In this document: in pieces, positions 8,523 to 17,130 of the stretch
Numbering within the stretch: the first letter of the stretch is position 1
Layout of the letters: each line of letters starts with the position of its first letter
Assembly: GCF_000812685.1 (NCBI RefSeq)
Contig: NZ_JWIF01000065.1
Span: forward strand, 1-64,000
DNA: 64,000 nucleotides
Direction: 5' to 3'
From: Halocynthiibacter namhaensis
Lineage (GTDB): Bacteria; Pseudomonadota; Alphaproteobacteria; Rhodobacterales; Rhodobacteraceae
Program-made: the position numbers and the translations under genes
The notes under the pieces: generated by a model
Database searches by the model: none
What the model was told of the DNA's origin: nothing
What the model saw: the letters and a program-made list of their open reading frames with translations, nothing else

Positions 8523-11339
8523 ATGCAGGGTCAAATCACGGCGGTTCTTGGGCCAACGAATACGGGTAAGACCCATTACGCCATAGAACGGATGTTGGCG
8601 CGCAATTCCGGTGTGATTGGCCTGCCGTTGCGTCTGCTGGCGCGCGAAGTTTACGATAAGATCGTTGATATACGTGGCCCGTCCACTGTGGCGCTGATCA
8701 CGGGTGAAGAACGCATCGTGCCGCCGCGCGCGAAATTCTGGGTTTGCACGGTTGAGGCCATGCCCCTGTCCATTGGCGCCGATTTCGTTGCCATTGATGA
8801 GATCCAGCTGTGCGGTGATCCCGAACGCGGTCATATTTTCACGGATCGCCTGCTAAACGCTCGCGGCACCCATGAAACACTGTTTCTTGGCGCAAACACC
8901 ATGCGCGATGTGATCCGTGATCTGGTGCCGGATGTGCATTTCATGACGCGTGAACGTCTGTCTGAACTGGTCTATGCAGGATCCAAGAAAGTCAGCCGCA
9001 TGCCCGCGCGATCCGCTATCGTCAGTTTTTCCGTGGAAAACCTTTACGGCATGGCGGAACTGATCAAACGCCAAAAGGGCGGGGCGGCTGTGGTCATGGG
9101 GGCTTTGTCGCCACGCACGCGCAATGCTCAGGTCGAGATGTACCAAAACGGTGATGTCGATTACCTGGTGGCCACAGATGCGATTGGGATGGGCTTGAAC
9201 CTTGATATCAATCACGTTGCGTTTTCATCCACCGCGAAATTCGATGGCCGCCGCATGCGCGAATTGTTCCCACATGAAATGGGTCAAATCGCCGGACGCG
9301 CTGGGCGGCATATGAACCATGGCAGCTTTGGTGTCACGGGGGATGCGCCTTTGTTGGAGGATGGACTGGCGGATGCGATTTGCAATCACCGTTTTGCCCC
9401 GATCAAACGTCTGGAATGGCGCAATTCAAGGCTTGAATTTGGCACGGCGGAACGGCTGATCAATTCCCTACAACAACAGCCCAATGATCCACGGCTGATG
9501 CGTGCGCGCGCGGCGGATGATTTGATTGTGCTGCAAACTTTGGCCAATGATCCGTTGGTTGCTGCGCGTCTCAACAGCCCGGGCGACGTGCGCCTGTTGT
9601 GGGATGTGTGCTGTATTCCTGATTTTCGCGGGATTTCGCCTGGGGAACACGCCAATCTGTTGATGACGATCTTTAATCATCTGAAAGAAGGTCCACTGCC
9701 CGAAGATTGGTTGCTGCGCCAGATAAAACGACTGGATCAAACCCAAGGTGGGACAGGCAGCGATGCGGGGGGCGATATTGATGCTTTGTCAAAGAAACTG
9801 TCATTTATCCGCACCTGGACATATGTTTCTCAGCGCAAAAACTGGACAAAAGACGAAAAACATTGGCGCGGCGTCGCGCGCGCTGTAGAAGACCGCCTGT
9901 CGGATGCATTGCATAATGCGCTGACACAAAGATTTGTTGATCGCCGCACATCTGTATTGATGCGGCGATTGAAGCAGAAGGAGAGCCTGGTGGCTGACGT
10001 GAACGATAAAGGTGAAGTGACGGTTGAGGGGCAATTTGCCGGCCGTCTTGAGGGGTTCCGCTTTACCCTGGATAAATCCGCAGAAGGGGATGAAGCGAAA
10101 ACGCTGAAAACCGCTGCATATCAAGCGCTTGCGCCTGAATTCTCACTTAGATCAGATCGTTTTTACAACGCACCTGACACTGAAATCGACTTCACCGAAC
10201 AGGGTGGATTGATGTGGGGTGAATACGCCGTTGGTAAGCTTGTAAAGGGTGATGAGGCCCTGAAACCACGTGTTCAAGCCTTCGTGGATGACGAAGCTGG
10301 CGCGGATGTTTCTGAGAAAGTGACACGCCGTCTTCAGCACTTTATTGATCGCAAAATTGCGAATCTCTTTGAGCCAATGTTGGCGATGTCGCGCGATGAG
10401 ACCCTCACAGGTATTGCGCGTGGCTTTGCTTTCCGCTTGCTGGAAGCCCAGGGCATCTTGCCCCGTGACCAGATCGCACAAGAAGTGAAAGAACTGGACC
10501 AAGATGCACGCGGGCTGCTGCGCAAGCATGGTGTGCGTTTCGGCCAATTCACAATCTTCATGCCGCTTTTGCTGAAGCCAGCACCAACGCGTCTGCGCCT
10601 TGTGCTTTGGGGGCTGTTCCAAGATCACGCTGAATTCGCCGAAAGCCCCCCTCCGGGTCTTGTGACGATCCCATCTGCGAAAGATCTGGCAGCGGGTTAC
10701 CACACCATGTGTGGCTATCGCCAAGCAGGCGTTCGTGCTATTCGCATCGATATGCTGGAACGCCTTGCAGATATGCTGCGTTCAGAAGATTCCCGTGGTG
10801 GTTTCGAAGCCAACGCAGACATGTTGTCGATCTCTGGCATGACGCTGGTGCAATTCGCTGATTTGATGCGCGGCCTTGGCTATAAAGCTGAAGAGGGCGA
10901 GCGCGCGAAAGTGAAAGCCGCACCTGCTGAAGCTGCAAAGGTTGAAGCACCTGTCGTAGAGGCACCTGTTGCTGAAGCCGTTGTCGCTGAAGAGGTTCCT
11001 GCCGTTGAAGATGCGCCCGTTGAAGAGGCCACATCTGAAGAAGCGGCACCTGAAATGGAGGTCTTCTTCACCTTCACTTGGGCACGTCAGCAACGCAATG
11101 CAGGCAATCGTGGCAACAACCGTGGCGACGCGGAGGCGGGCCAAAACCGCAACCGTGGCAATAAGCCAAAGGCTGGTGGGCGCAACACAGGCAAGCCAGG
11201 CCGTAAGGGTGGCAATGATCGCAATGATCGCGGTGATCAGAAACCAAAATCCTGGGCGTCTAAACCTGCACGCAAAGAAAAACCGATTGATCCTGACAAC
11301 CCGTTCGCCGCTGCGCTGATGGGCCTGAAAAGCAAGTGA
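8523..11339 (+). CDS. SUV3-like ATP-dependent RNA helicase
   Basis: Superfamily 2 helicase of the mitochondrial SUV3 type, predicted to unwind RNA in the cytoplasm, possibly with a degradation complex. Walker A is GPTNTGKT at residues 10-17; motif II reads DEIQ (AIDEIQLCGD), as in SUV3 rather than DEAD. The second helicase domain contains VATDAIGMGLNLD and QIAGRAGR. The protein is long (938 residues). After the helicase core comes a large C-terminal extension, then an Ala/Val/Glu-rich low-complexity segment near residue 805 onward and a basic Arg/Gly/Asn-rich tail that could bind RNA. The ATG at 8523 has GGTGGA in front; a GTG at 8514 is the alternative. The S4 protein gene follows after 6 bases, so they form an operon of RNA-binding proteins. 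Confidence 0.88.
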   Translation: MQGQITAVLGPTNTGKTHYAIERMLARNSGVIGLPLRLLAREVYDKIVDIRGPSTVALITGEERIVPPRAKFWVCTVEAMPLSIGADFVAIDEIQLCGDPERGHIFTDRLLNARGTHETLFLGANTMRDVIRDLVPDVHFMTRERLSELVYAGSKKVSRMPARSAIVSFSVENLYGMAELIKRQKGGAAVVMGALSPRTRNAQVEMYQNGDVDYLVATDAIGMGLNLDINHVAFSSTAKFDGRRMRELFPHEMGQIAGRAGRHMNHGSFGVTGDAPLLEDGLADAICNHRFAPIKRLEWRNSRLEFGTAERLINSLQQQPNDPRLMRARAADDLIVLQTLANDPLVAARLNSPGDVRLLWDVCCIPDFRGISPGEHANLLMTIFNHLKEGPLPEDWLLRQIKRLDQTQGGTGSDAGGDIDALSKKLSFIRTWTYVSQRKNWTKDEKHWRGVARAVEDRLSDALHNALTQRFVDRRTSVLMRRLKQKESLVADVNDKGEVTVEGQFAGRLEGFRFTLDKSAEGDEAKTLKTAAYQALAPEFSLRSDRFYNAPDTEIDFTEQGGLMWGEYAVGKLVKGDEALKPRVQAFVDDEAGADVSEKVTRRLQHFIDRKIANLFEPMLAMSRDETLTGIARGFAFRLLEAQGILPRDQIAQEVKELDQDARGLLRKHGVRFGQFTIFMPLLLKPAPTRLRLVLWGLFQDHAEFAESPPPGLVTIPSAKDLAAGYHTMCGYRQAGVRAIRIDMLERLADMLRSEDSRGGFEANADMLSISGMTLVQFADLMRGLGYKAEEGERAKVKAAPAEAAKVEAPVVEAPVAEAVVAEEVPAVEDAPVEEATSEEAAPEMEVFFTFTWARQQRNAGNRGNNRGDAEAGQNRNRGNKPKAGGRNTGKPGRKGGNDRNDRGDQKPKSWASKPARKEKPIDPDNPFAAALMGLKSK

Positions 11340-11345
11340 TCGGCC

Positions 11346-11777
11346 ATGTCTGAAAAGGCAGCTGATCCCCAAAATACCCCCGGTGCGCCGAAGATCGCGC
11401 TCCGGGTGGACAAATGGCTTTGGCATGCGCGGTTTTTCAAAACACGCACCTTGGCCGCCAAGCAGGTCTCTGAGGGTAAGATCCGCATCAATTCCACCAA
11501 AATCAGCAAACCCGCCCGCACCATTGTGCCTGGTGACGTGCTGACATTCCCCAAAGATGATCACGTTCGGGTGATCAAAGTGCTTGGCATTGGCACGCGA
11601 CGCGGCCCCGCCCCAGAAGCACAGGCCTTATATGAGGATCTTGATCCGCCACAACCGCGCGAAAAGCGTGTAGATCAGAATAATTTCCCGCCTATGCCGA
11701 AATATGAGGGAAAAGGGCGTCCGACTAAGAAAGATCGTCGCAATTTGCCTCTTTCCGGTGCCTCCCTGCTTGATTGA
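11346..11777 (+). CDS. S4-domain RNA-binding protein (Hsp15-like)
   Basis: The 143-residue protein has one S4 RNA-binding domain at about residues 18-80 (LRVDKWLWHARFFKTRTLAAKQV … GKIRINSTKISKPARTIVPGDVLTF). This is the Hsp15/HslR arrangement; in E. coli Hsp15 binds free 50S subunits carrying a stalled nascent chain. The C-terminal third is basic and rich in proline (GKGRPTKKDRRN), probably flexible. It starts 6 bases after the SUV3-like helicase stop, so translation is likely coupled, and both gene products act on RNA. Confidence 0.85.
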   Translation: MSEKAADPQNTPGAPKIALRVDKWLWHARFFKTRTLAAKQVSEGKIRINSTKISKPARTIVPGDVLTFPKDDHVRVIKVLGIGTRRGPAPEAQALYEDLDPPQPREKRVDQNNFPPMPKYEGKGRPTKKDRRNLPLSGASLLD

Positions 11778-11831
11778 TCCCCCTGAGTGGACTAATTGGG
11801 TCAGAGCAACGTAGAATTTCCGGACTTAGCC

Positions 11832-12170
11832 ATGACCTATATCGTCACTGACAACTGCATTGGATGCAAATACACCGACTGTGTCGAGGTCTGCCCTGTG
11901 GATTGTTTCTATGAAGGCGAGAACTTCCTCGCGATCCACCCTGATGAATGTATCGACTGTGGCGTTTGCGAACCAGAATGCCCTGCCGATGCGATCCGTC
12001 CTGATACCGATCCGGACATGGAGAAATGGGTCGAGATGAACCGCAAATACGCGGAGCTTTGGCCTGTGATCATCACCAAGAAAGACCAATTGCCTGACGC
12101 CGAAGAAAACGACGGCAAGCCCGGGAAATTGGACACGATCTTTTCCGAAGCCCCCGGCGAAGGCGGATAA
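11832..12170 (+). CDS. fdxA: 7Fe ferredoxin A
   Basis: This 112-residue ferredoxin has the [3Fe-4S][4Fe-4S] pattern of the FdxA family: a first cluster motif with [17 protein letters not shown] near residues 9-25 and a second with [15 protein letters not shown] near 40-55. The extended C-terminal helix ([19 protein letters not shown]) is typical of the Azotobacter-type 7Fe ferredoxins. It is a soluble low-potential electron carrier. The ATG at 11832 matches the family N-terminus [12 protein letters not shown]; a longer frame from 11796 exists but adds residues foreign to the family. It follows the S4 gene by 54 bases. Confidence 0.93.
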   Translation: MTYIVTDNCIGCKYTDCVEVCPVDCFYEGENFLAIHPDECIDCGVCEPECPADAIRPDTDPDMEKWVEMNRKYAELWPVIITKKDQLPDAEENDGKPGKLDTIFSEAPGEGG

Positions 12171-12484
12171 AACCGATTCGGTGAAATTGGCGGCTATGAC
12201 ATCGCGTAATTGCGCTGTTTCCCTGTTATAATATCGCTTTTACGTGGTTTTTATCTAAGCGGGGGTTGCGACTTTTATCATTGCCCATTTTCTGATATAC
12301 TGTTGATACAAACACTTACACGCACACAGGCATTGGGCTGAACATTTCGCCCAAATACAGGTCTTTCTGCCCAAAAATTAAAAACCTGCGGGGAAGCAAT
12401 TTCCCGTCGGAATTTTTGTCGCAACACATCGGTCTAGATGCTTAGGCATCATGCATAACGCCACGACGAAGGAAGCCGAGACAT
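12171..12484. other. Intergenic region before carD
   Basis: 314 bases without a supported gene. It contains a TATAAT-like box at 12227-12232 with no good -35 partner, an extended -10 candidate at 12293-12301, and a small stem (12389-12406, about 7 bp with a GCAA loop) followed by AATTTTTG. The last could be a weak attenuator in the carD leader. Confidence 0.4.
12293..12301 (+). promoter_or_regulatory. Candidate extended -10 for carD
   Basis: TGATATACT matches an extended -10 (TGn followed by TATACT). No convincing -35 is present at 17 bases, only TTTTAT. A start here would give a leader of about 175 bases. Confidence 0.3.
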
Positions 12485-13000
12485 ATGAGCAAAGCTAAGA
12501 AATACGATTTTCGCCCCGATGAATTTGTTGTTTACCCCTCTCATGGTGTGGGCAAAGTGATCTCGATTGAGGAACAGGAAATCGCCGGAATCGCGCTTGA
12601 GCTTTTTGTCATTTCGTTTGAAAAAGACAAAATGACTTTGCGCGTACCAACCAACAAAGCCATCGAAGTTGGCATGCGCAACCTGTCATCGCCTGCGATG
12701 ATTGACCAAGCTATGGGCACGCTAAAAGGCAAAGCCCGCGTGAAACGCGCTATGTGGTCCCGTCGTGCGCAGGAATATGAACAGAAGATCAACTCAGGTG
12801 ATCTGATCGCGATTGCAGAGGTCGTTCGTGACCTTCACCGCACCGATGATCAACGTGAACAAAGCTATTCCGAACGCCAGCTTTACGAAGCGGCCCTTGA
12901 ACGTCTGACCCGCGAAGTTGCGGCCGTTGGCGGTGGTGACGAAGGCAATGCACAGCGCCAGATCGGTGACGTGCTGTCCGCGCGCGTATCCGCAGCCTAA
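12485..13000 (+). CDS. carD: CarD-family transcriptional regulator
   Basis: This 171-residue protein has an N-terminal RNA-polymerase-interacting domain (RID, Tudor-like; DEFVVYPSHGVGKVISIEEQEI…) and a C-terminal helical DNA-binding part (WSRRAQEYEQKINSGDLIAIAEVVRDL). CarD binds the beta subunit of RNA polymerase and stabilises open complexes at promoters, including rRNA promoters in studied species. The start ATG at 12485 is preceded by GGAAG about 10 bases upstream. A long A+T-rich leader separates it from fdxA, and a clear terminator follows, so it is probably transcribed on its own. Confidence 0.92.
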   Translation: MSKAKKYDFRPDEFVVYPSHGVGKVISIEEQEIAGIALELFVISFEKDKMTLRVPTNKAIEVGMRNLSSPAMIDQAMGTLKGKARVKRAMWSRRAQEYEQKINSGDLIAIAEVVRDLHRTDDQREQSYSERQLYEAALERLTREVAAVGGGDEGNAQRQIGDVLSARVSAA

Positions 13001-13029
13001 ACACCTAAACACCAAAACAAGCGAATATC

Positions 13030-13065
13030 AAAAGCCGTGGCCTTGCGCTGCGGCTTTTTGTTTTG
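13030..13065 (+). terminator. Rho-independent terminator of carD
   Basis: AAAGCCG … CGGCTTT stem with a 13-base internal part that can pair further, followed by TTGTTTTG. It begins 30 bases after the carD stop. Confidence 0.75.
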
Positions 13066-13113
13066 TCCGCCCGTTGGCGTGTCTGGCGTGTCTGGCGTGG
13101 TGGGATAGGGGCG

Positions 13114-14970
13114 TTAGCGTGCCCCGTTGTCCTCACGCATTTTCTCGAGTTGCCGCATCAGGGCGACGTCCAGTTCACGGGTCATCTCACCAGCACGTTT
13201 GATGAATTCTGGGTTGTCATCGATGGCCACATCTTGCTTCCAATATTGCGCCAGTTCTTTCACCGCGTCGCGGTCCATCACACGGAAGGCTTCGGTTTGT
13301 TGGTGGGCTTCGTATTCCGTGAGGCCAAGGTTCTCAAGCGCATAGCGCCCCGCTCGCATTGAGCTGTCGAAATTCTCGCGCACGATGTCATTGGCTCCGG
13401 CCTGATACAACTCATACACATGCATCCGGTCGCGGGCACGCGCAATAATGTGAAGATCCGGGCGGGCTTTGCGGGCGGACCGCGTCAGTTTCACAGCCGC
13501 CTCGGGTCCATCAATGGCAATGACAAGAATTTTGGCGTCTTTTAATCCCGCAGCGATCAAAACATCTGGCCGGGTGGGGTCGCCAAAAAACGTCTTAAAC
13601 CCAAAACGTTTCATCATGTTCACGGCTTGCAGGTTATGATCCAAGACAACTGTAGAAAAGCCCGATGAGTTGATCATGCGGTTGACGATTTGCCCAAAAC
13701 GCCCGATCCCCGCGACGATCACCTCGCCTTGATCGGTGATCTCATCGTCCGGGGTGACCTCGGCGCCAGACAGTAAGTTGTCGCTGAGACGATCAAACAG
13801 GATGAATAAAAGCGGGGTCAACAGCATGGACAGGGCCACAATCAACAACAGCTGATCCGCCAAGGCGGTGGGCAATACATCGGTCTGTACCATGAACCCC
13901 AGCATCACAAACCCGAATTCCCCAGCTTGGGCAAGGGACAGGGCGAATAGCCATTGATTGCGCCCTTTCAAGCCAAAGCTAAGGCCAATGCCGTAAAGAA
14001 CTAGACCTTTGATCGTCATGACAGCAATGGTTGCCCCAATCAGAAGAAACGGTGTGGCAAAAAGTAAATCAAATCGAATGCCCGCGCCGACGGTGATGAA
14101 AAACACACCCAACAACAAGCCTTTGAAAGGTTCTACGTCGGCTTCCAACTCGTGGCGGAACTCTGAGTTGGCCAGAACCACGCCGGCCAGAAACGTGCCA
14201 AGGGCGGCGGATAGGCCAACGAGGCTCATTAGGAAGGCGATGCCGATGACGATCAACAGCGACAGCGCGGTATAAAGTTCGCGCAGCCGTGCCATATGTG
14301 CGTATCGAAACAAGGGTTGCGTCAGGTAATGTCCCGCTAAGATCACCCCGGCAATCGCCGCGATGGTGACCAGTGTCACGCCCCAACCGGGCAGGCCTTC
14401 GACCAAAGATAACGCTGTTTCTGCGCCATGACCGCCGCCGTGGTGGCTGTTTAATCCTGGCACTGCAAGCAAGGGAACCAAGGCCAACATCGGGATCACC
14501 GCAATGTCTTGCGTCAGAAGAACCGCAAAAGAATTGCGCCCGCCTTCGCTGGCCATCAGTCCCTTTTCACTTAGGGTTTGCAGCACAATCGCGGTCGAGG
14601 ACAGCGCGAAGGTTAAGCCAATCGCAAGGCTGGTTCCGACGTTATATCCGATCCACATGCACGCCCCCATAACAGCCAATGTCGTGAGGCTGATCTGCAA
14701 TCCGCCAAGGCCCAGAAGCTTTTTGCGCATGTCCCATAAGGCGCGGGGGTCAAGCTCTAGACCGACGATGAACAGCATCATAACCACGCCAAATTCAGCA
14801 AAATGACGCAAGCTTTCGGTTTCATCGCCCACAAGACCAATCACAGGCCCAATAAGGATTCCGGCCATCAGATAGCCCAGAACAGACCCAAGCCCAAGCC
14901 GCGATGCAATCGGCACCGCGATGACGGCGGCGCCAAGGTAAATTGTGGCTTGAAGCAGAAATTCCTGCAT
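13114..14970 (-). CDS. CPA2-family cation:proton antiporter with RCK domain (Kef-type)
   Basis: A 618-residue membrane protein. Residues 1 to about 385 are a Na+/H+ exchanger fold with some twelve membrane segments, beginning FLLQATIYLGAAVIAVPIASRLG and including GYLMAGILIGP. Residues about 405-520 are a TrkA-N/RCK nucleotide-binding domain with the GxGRFG glycine motif (VIVAGIGRFGQIVNRM). This is the KefB/KefC layout: K+ efflux coupled to H+, gated by a ligand on the cytosolic domain. No KefF/KefG partner is adjacent. It lies 9 bases downstream of the Lrp regulator gene on the same strand, so the two may be co-transcribed, though a functional link is not obvious. Confidence 0.9.
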   Translation of the reverse strand: MQEFLLQATIYLGAAVIAVPIASRLGLGSVLGYLMAGILIGPVIGLVGDETESLRHFAEFGVVMMLFIVGLELDPRALWDMRKKLLGLGGLQISLTTLAVMGACMWIGYNVGTSLAIGLTFALSSTAIVLQTLSEKGLMASEGGRNSFAVLLTQDIAVIPMLALVPLLAVPGLNSHHGGGHGAETALSLVEGLPGWGVTLVTIAAIAGVILAGHYLTQPLFRYAHMARLRELYTALSLLIVIGIAFLMSLVGLSAALGTFLAGVVLANSEFRHELEADVEPFKGLLLGVFFITVGAGIRFDLLFATPFLLIGATIAVMTIKGLVLYGIGLSFGLKGRNQWLFALSLAQAGEFGFVMLGFMVQTDVLPTALADQLLLIVALSMLLTPLLFILFDRLSDNLLSGAEVTPDDEITDQGEVIVAGIGRFGQIVNRMINSSGFSTVVLDHNLQAVNMMKRFGFKTFFGDPTRPDVLIAAGLKDAKILVIAIDGPEAAVKLTRSARKARPDLHIIARARDRMHVYELYQAGANDIVRENFDSSMRAGRYALENLGLTEYEAHQQTEAFRVMDRDAVKELAQYWKQDVAIDDNPEFIKRAGEMTRELDVALMRQLEKMREDNGAR

Positions 14971-14979
14971 GGGTCTCTC

Positions 14980-15453
14980 CTAGGTGGGCAGCGGGGCGTC
15001 CGCTTTGAGTTGGTCCATCACGATTTGGCTTTGCACGCGGGCGACAGACGGGTGGGGCAGCAAAACATCGTGGATCAGATGGTTTAATGCGCCCAAGTCT
15101 TGGCACCAAGCACGTAACAGGTAATCGGCTTCGCCGGTTAGGGTCCAGGCCGATGTGATTTCGGGCCGCGTGCTGATCAATGTCGCGAAGGCGCGGGCGC
15201 GTTCGGGGGCGTGTGCTTCCATTTGAACCTGAATAAAGGCCTGGACGGTTAGGCCCACAGCCGTGGGCGTCAACCGCGCGGAATATCCTGCGATGACGCC
15301 ATCGTTTTCCAGCCGGTGACGGCGTCGGTTGATCTGACTGGCCGAGAGGTTCAGTTCTTCGCTTAACTCTTGCGAGGTCAGATGGGCGTTGCGTTGTAGG
15401 GCGGCCAACAGGCGGGAATCTATACTGTCCAGTTCGATGCGTGTATTGTGCAT
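14980..15453 (-). CDS. Lrp/AsnC-family regulator, probably of hpd
   Basis: The 157-residue protein has an N-terminal winged helix (LDSIDSRLLAALQRNAHLTSQELSEEL…ASQINRRRHRLENDG) and a C-terminal RAM ligand-binding domain (QAFIQVQMEAHAPERARAF … VMDQLK). These proteins form dimers and octamers and respond to amino acids or related acids. It is divergent from 4-hydroxyphenylpyruvate dioxygenase with a 125-base shared promoter containing two palindromes, so control of tyrosine catabolism is the likely job. The frame is open upstream to 15525, but 15453 gives the standard family start (MHNTRIELDSIDSRLL). Confidence 0.88.
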   Translation of the reverse strand: MHNTRIELDSIDSRLLAALQRNAHLTSQELSEELNLSASQINRRRHRLENDGVIAGYSARLTPTAVGLTVQAFIQVQMEAHAPERARAFATLISTRPEITSAWTLTGEADYLLRAWCQDLGALNHLIHDVLLPHPSVARVQSQIVMDQLKADAPLPT

Positions 15454-15508
15454 ATTTACCCTAAATCTCGAAAACTCGGCGCGAAGTGCAAGTGCAATAG
15501 CGTGAAAT

Positions 15509-15518
15509 ATGCGCGCAT
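15509..15518. promoter_or_regulatory. Palindrome in the Lrp/hpd promoter region
   Basis: ATGCGCGCAT is a perfect 10-bp palindrome inside the larger near-symmetric GAAATATGCGCGCATTTC. It is a candidate binding site for the Lrp-type protein encoded next to it. Confidence 0.4.
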
Positions 15519-15519
15519 T

Positions 15520-15536
15520 TCGCAAATATTATGCGA
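15520..15536. promoter_or_regulatory. Second palindrome in the Lrp/hpd promoter region
   Basis: TCGCA-N7-TGCGA with an A/T-only centre (AATATTA). Lrp-type sites often have this form: short G/C arms and an A+T-rich middle. It lies about one helical turn and a half from the palindrome at 15509-15518, which would suit cooperative binding of dimers. Confidence 0.45.
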
Positions 15537-15578
15537 CATAATTGGGAAAAGCGCAACAGTTATACCTAGGAGAGCCCA

Positions 15579-16697
15579 ATGGGACCTTTTCCACATAATG
15601 CCCCCAAATCCGTGATTTCCGGTGAAAATCCAGCAGGTACGGATGGTTTTGAATTCGTAGAATTCGCGCATGAAGACCCGCAACAGTTGCGCGATTTATT
15701 CGCCAAAATGGGTTATCAACACGTCGGCACACATAAAACCAAAGCGATTGAGCTGTGGAAACAGGGTGACATCACCTATATTTTGAACGCAGAACCTGGA
15801 TCATTCGGGATGCGTTTCGTGGATGAACACGGCCCTTGCGCCCCGTCCATGGGGTGGCGCGTCGTGGATGCACAGCATGCGTATGAACATGCGATCAAGA
15901 TGGGTGCTGAACCTTATGACGCGGATGATAAATCCCTGAATGTGCCTGCTATTAAGGGCATCGGCGGGTCCCTTCTGTATTTCATCGACCAATATCATGA
16001 CACCAGCCCCTATAATGATGAATTTGACTGGGTTGCACCGGCCCATCCCGCGGGCGTTGGCTTCTATTACCTTGATCACCTGACGCATAATGTTTTCAAA
16101 GGGAACATGGATAAATGGTTCCACTTTTACGGTAACCTATTCAACTTCAAAGAAATCCGGTTCTTTGACATTGCGGGAAAACATTCCGGTCTGGTCAGTC
16201 GTGCGTTGACGTCACCCTGTGGCCGTATCCGCATTCCGATCAACGAGGACCGGGGCGAGAAGGGCCAGATTGTTTCTTACCTGAAGAAATACAACGGTGA
16301 AGGCATCCAGCATATCGCGGTGGGTACAGAAGATATCTACGCGGCGACCGATGTGATCTATGATCGTGGTCTGCGCTTTATGCCCGCCCCACCCAAGGCC
16401 TATTACGAGATGAGCCGAGAGCGTGTGGTCGATCATGAAGAGCCATTGGATCGCATGGAAAAACACGGGATCTTGATTGATGGCGAAGGTGTGGTGAATG
16501 GTGGTGAAACCCGTATTTTACTGCAGATCTTCTCAAAGACTGTGATTGGCCCAATCTTCTTTGAGTTCATCCAGCGCAAGGGTGACGACGGTTTTGGCGA
16601 AGGCAACTTCAAAGCACTGTTTGAATCAATTGAGCGTGAACAAATCGCCAATGGCGAACTGGGCACCGACGATGTGCCAGCGACCGCCGCGGAATAA
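15579..16697 (+). CDS. hpd: 4-hydroxyphenylpyruvate dioxygenase
   Basis: Non-heme iron enzyme converting 4-hydroxyphenylpyruvate to homogentisate in tyrosine degradation. The protein has 372 residues, the normal bacterial length, with two vicinal-oxygen-chelate modules. The iron ligands are expected in the C-terminal module: the histidines of DHLTHNVFKG and GIQHIAVGTEDI and the glutamate of IFFEFIQRKG. AGGAGA lies about 6 bases before the ATG. No other homogentisate-pathway gene is adjacent in the window. A divergent Lrp-type gene probably controls it. Confidence 0.95.
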   Translation: MGPFPHNAPKSVISGENPAGTDGFEFVEFAHEDPQQLRDLFAKMGYQHVGTHKTKAIELWKQGDITYILNAEPGSFGMRFVDEHGPCAPSMGWRVVDAQHAYEHAIKMGAEPYDADDKSLNVPAIKGIGGSLLYFIDQYHDTSPYNDEFDWVAPAHPAGVGFYYLDHLTHNVFKGNMDKWFHFYGNLFNFKEIRFFDIAGKHSGLVSRALTSPCGRIRIPINEDRGEKGQIVSYLKKYNGEGIQHIAVGTEDIYAATDVIYDRGLRFMPAPPKAYYEMSRERVVDHEEPLDRMEKHGILIDGEGVVNGGETRILLQIFSKTVIGPIFFEFIQRKGDDGFGEGNFKALFESIEREQIANGELGTDDVPATAAE

Positions 16698-16716
16698 CGG
16701 AACTACACGCTGCAAA

Positions 16717-16750
16717 GTTCTGCCCCGCATCAGAAGATGTAGGGCAGAAC
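16717..16750. terminator. Shared hairpin between hpd and the I78 gene
   Basis: GTTCTGCCC / GGGCAGAAC, 9 bp, with an inner CATC-AGAA-GATG stem. It sits between two convergent genes and could end both transcripts, but neither side has a strong U-run. Confidence 0.5.
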
Positions 16751-16765
16751 CGTTGTGTGATTGTC

Positions 16766-17080
16766 TTATCCGCAGAAGACTTTGATGATGGTGGAACTGG
16801 GGTCAGTCACGGATTCAAAGGCGGTGCCGCTGTGAATAAAATTCAGACGTGTCGGCACATTGGTGGCGACACGTTCTTCACTTCCATAGTGGCGAGAGTC
16901 ATCCGCAATATCCAAGCCAATGGTTGCGCGGGAGGGGCCACCAACCAAGTGTTCAAATTGGGACGCACCGCATGCGTCTGACGACGCGATTTGTGGAACC
17001 GAAGATTGACAGGCGCTGAGGGTAAAGGCTGCCGCAATGGCCACGGCATAGGTCGTTTTTACTTTTTTCATGTTACTCAT
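16766..17080 (-). CDS. Lipoprotein with I78-type peptidase inhibitor domain
   Basis: A protein of about 104 residues. It starts with a lipoprotein signal peptide (KKVKTTYAVAIAAAFTLSAC; lipobox LSAC with the acylated Cys near residue 23). The rest resembles the I78 inhibitor family: CGASQFEHLVGGPSRATIG, a TRLNFIHSGT strand, and the terminal VFCG with a cysteine that can pair with the first one. Family members inhibit subtilisin- and trypsin-like serine proteases; here it would sit in the periplasm on a membrane anchor. The start may be ATG 17080 or ATG 17071; neither has a strong ribosome binding site. The assignment is by motif only. Confidence 0.7.
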   Translation of the reverse strand: MSNMKKVKTTYAVAIAAAFTLSACQSSVPQIASSDACGASQFEHLVGGPSRATIGLDIADDSRHYGSEERVATNVPTRLNFIHSGTAFESVTDPSSTIIKVFCG

Positions 17081-17130
17081 CACAAATTTAAAAATGCTGC
17101 CCCAGCAGAAAATTCACCGGGGCAGGGCAC

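Noticed and set aside
10782-11564. 260-residue minus-strand frame over the helicase tail
   Set aside because: It arises from the biased codons of the low-complexity helicase tail on the other strand.
12227-12232. TATAAT box as a firm promoter
   Set aside because: No -35 element lies at 16-18 bases; it may be chance in an A+T-rich stretch.
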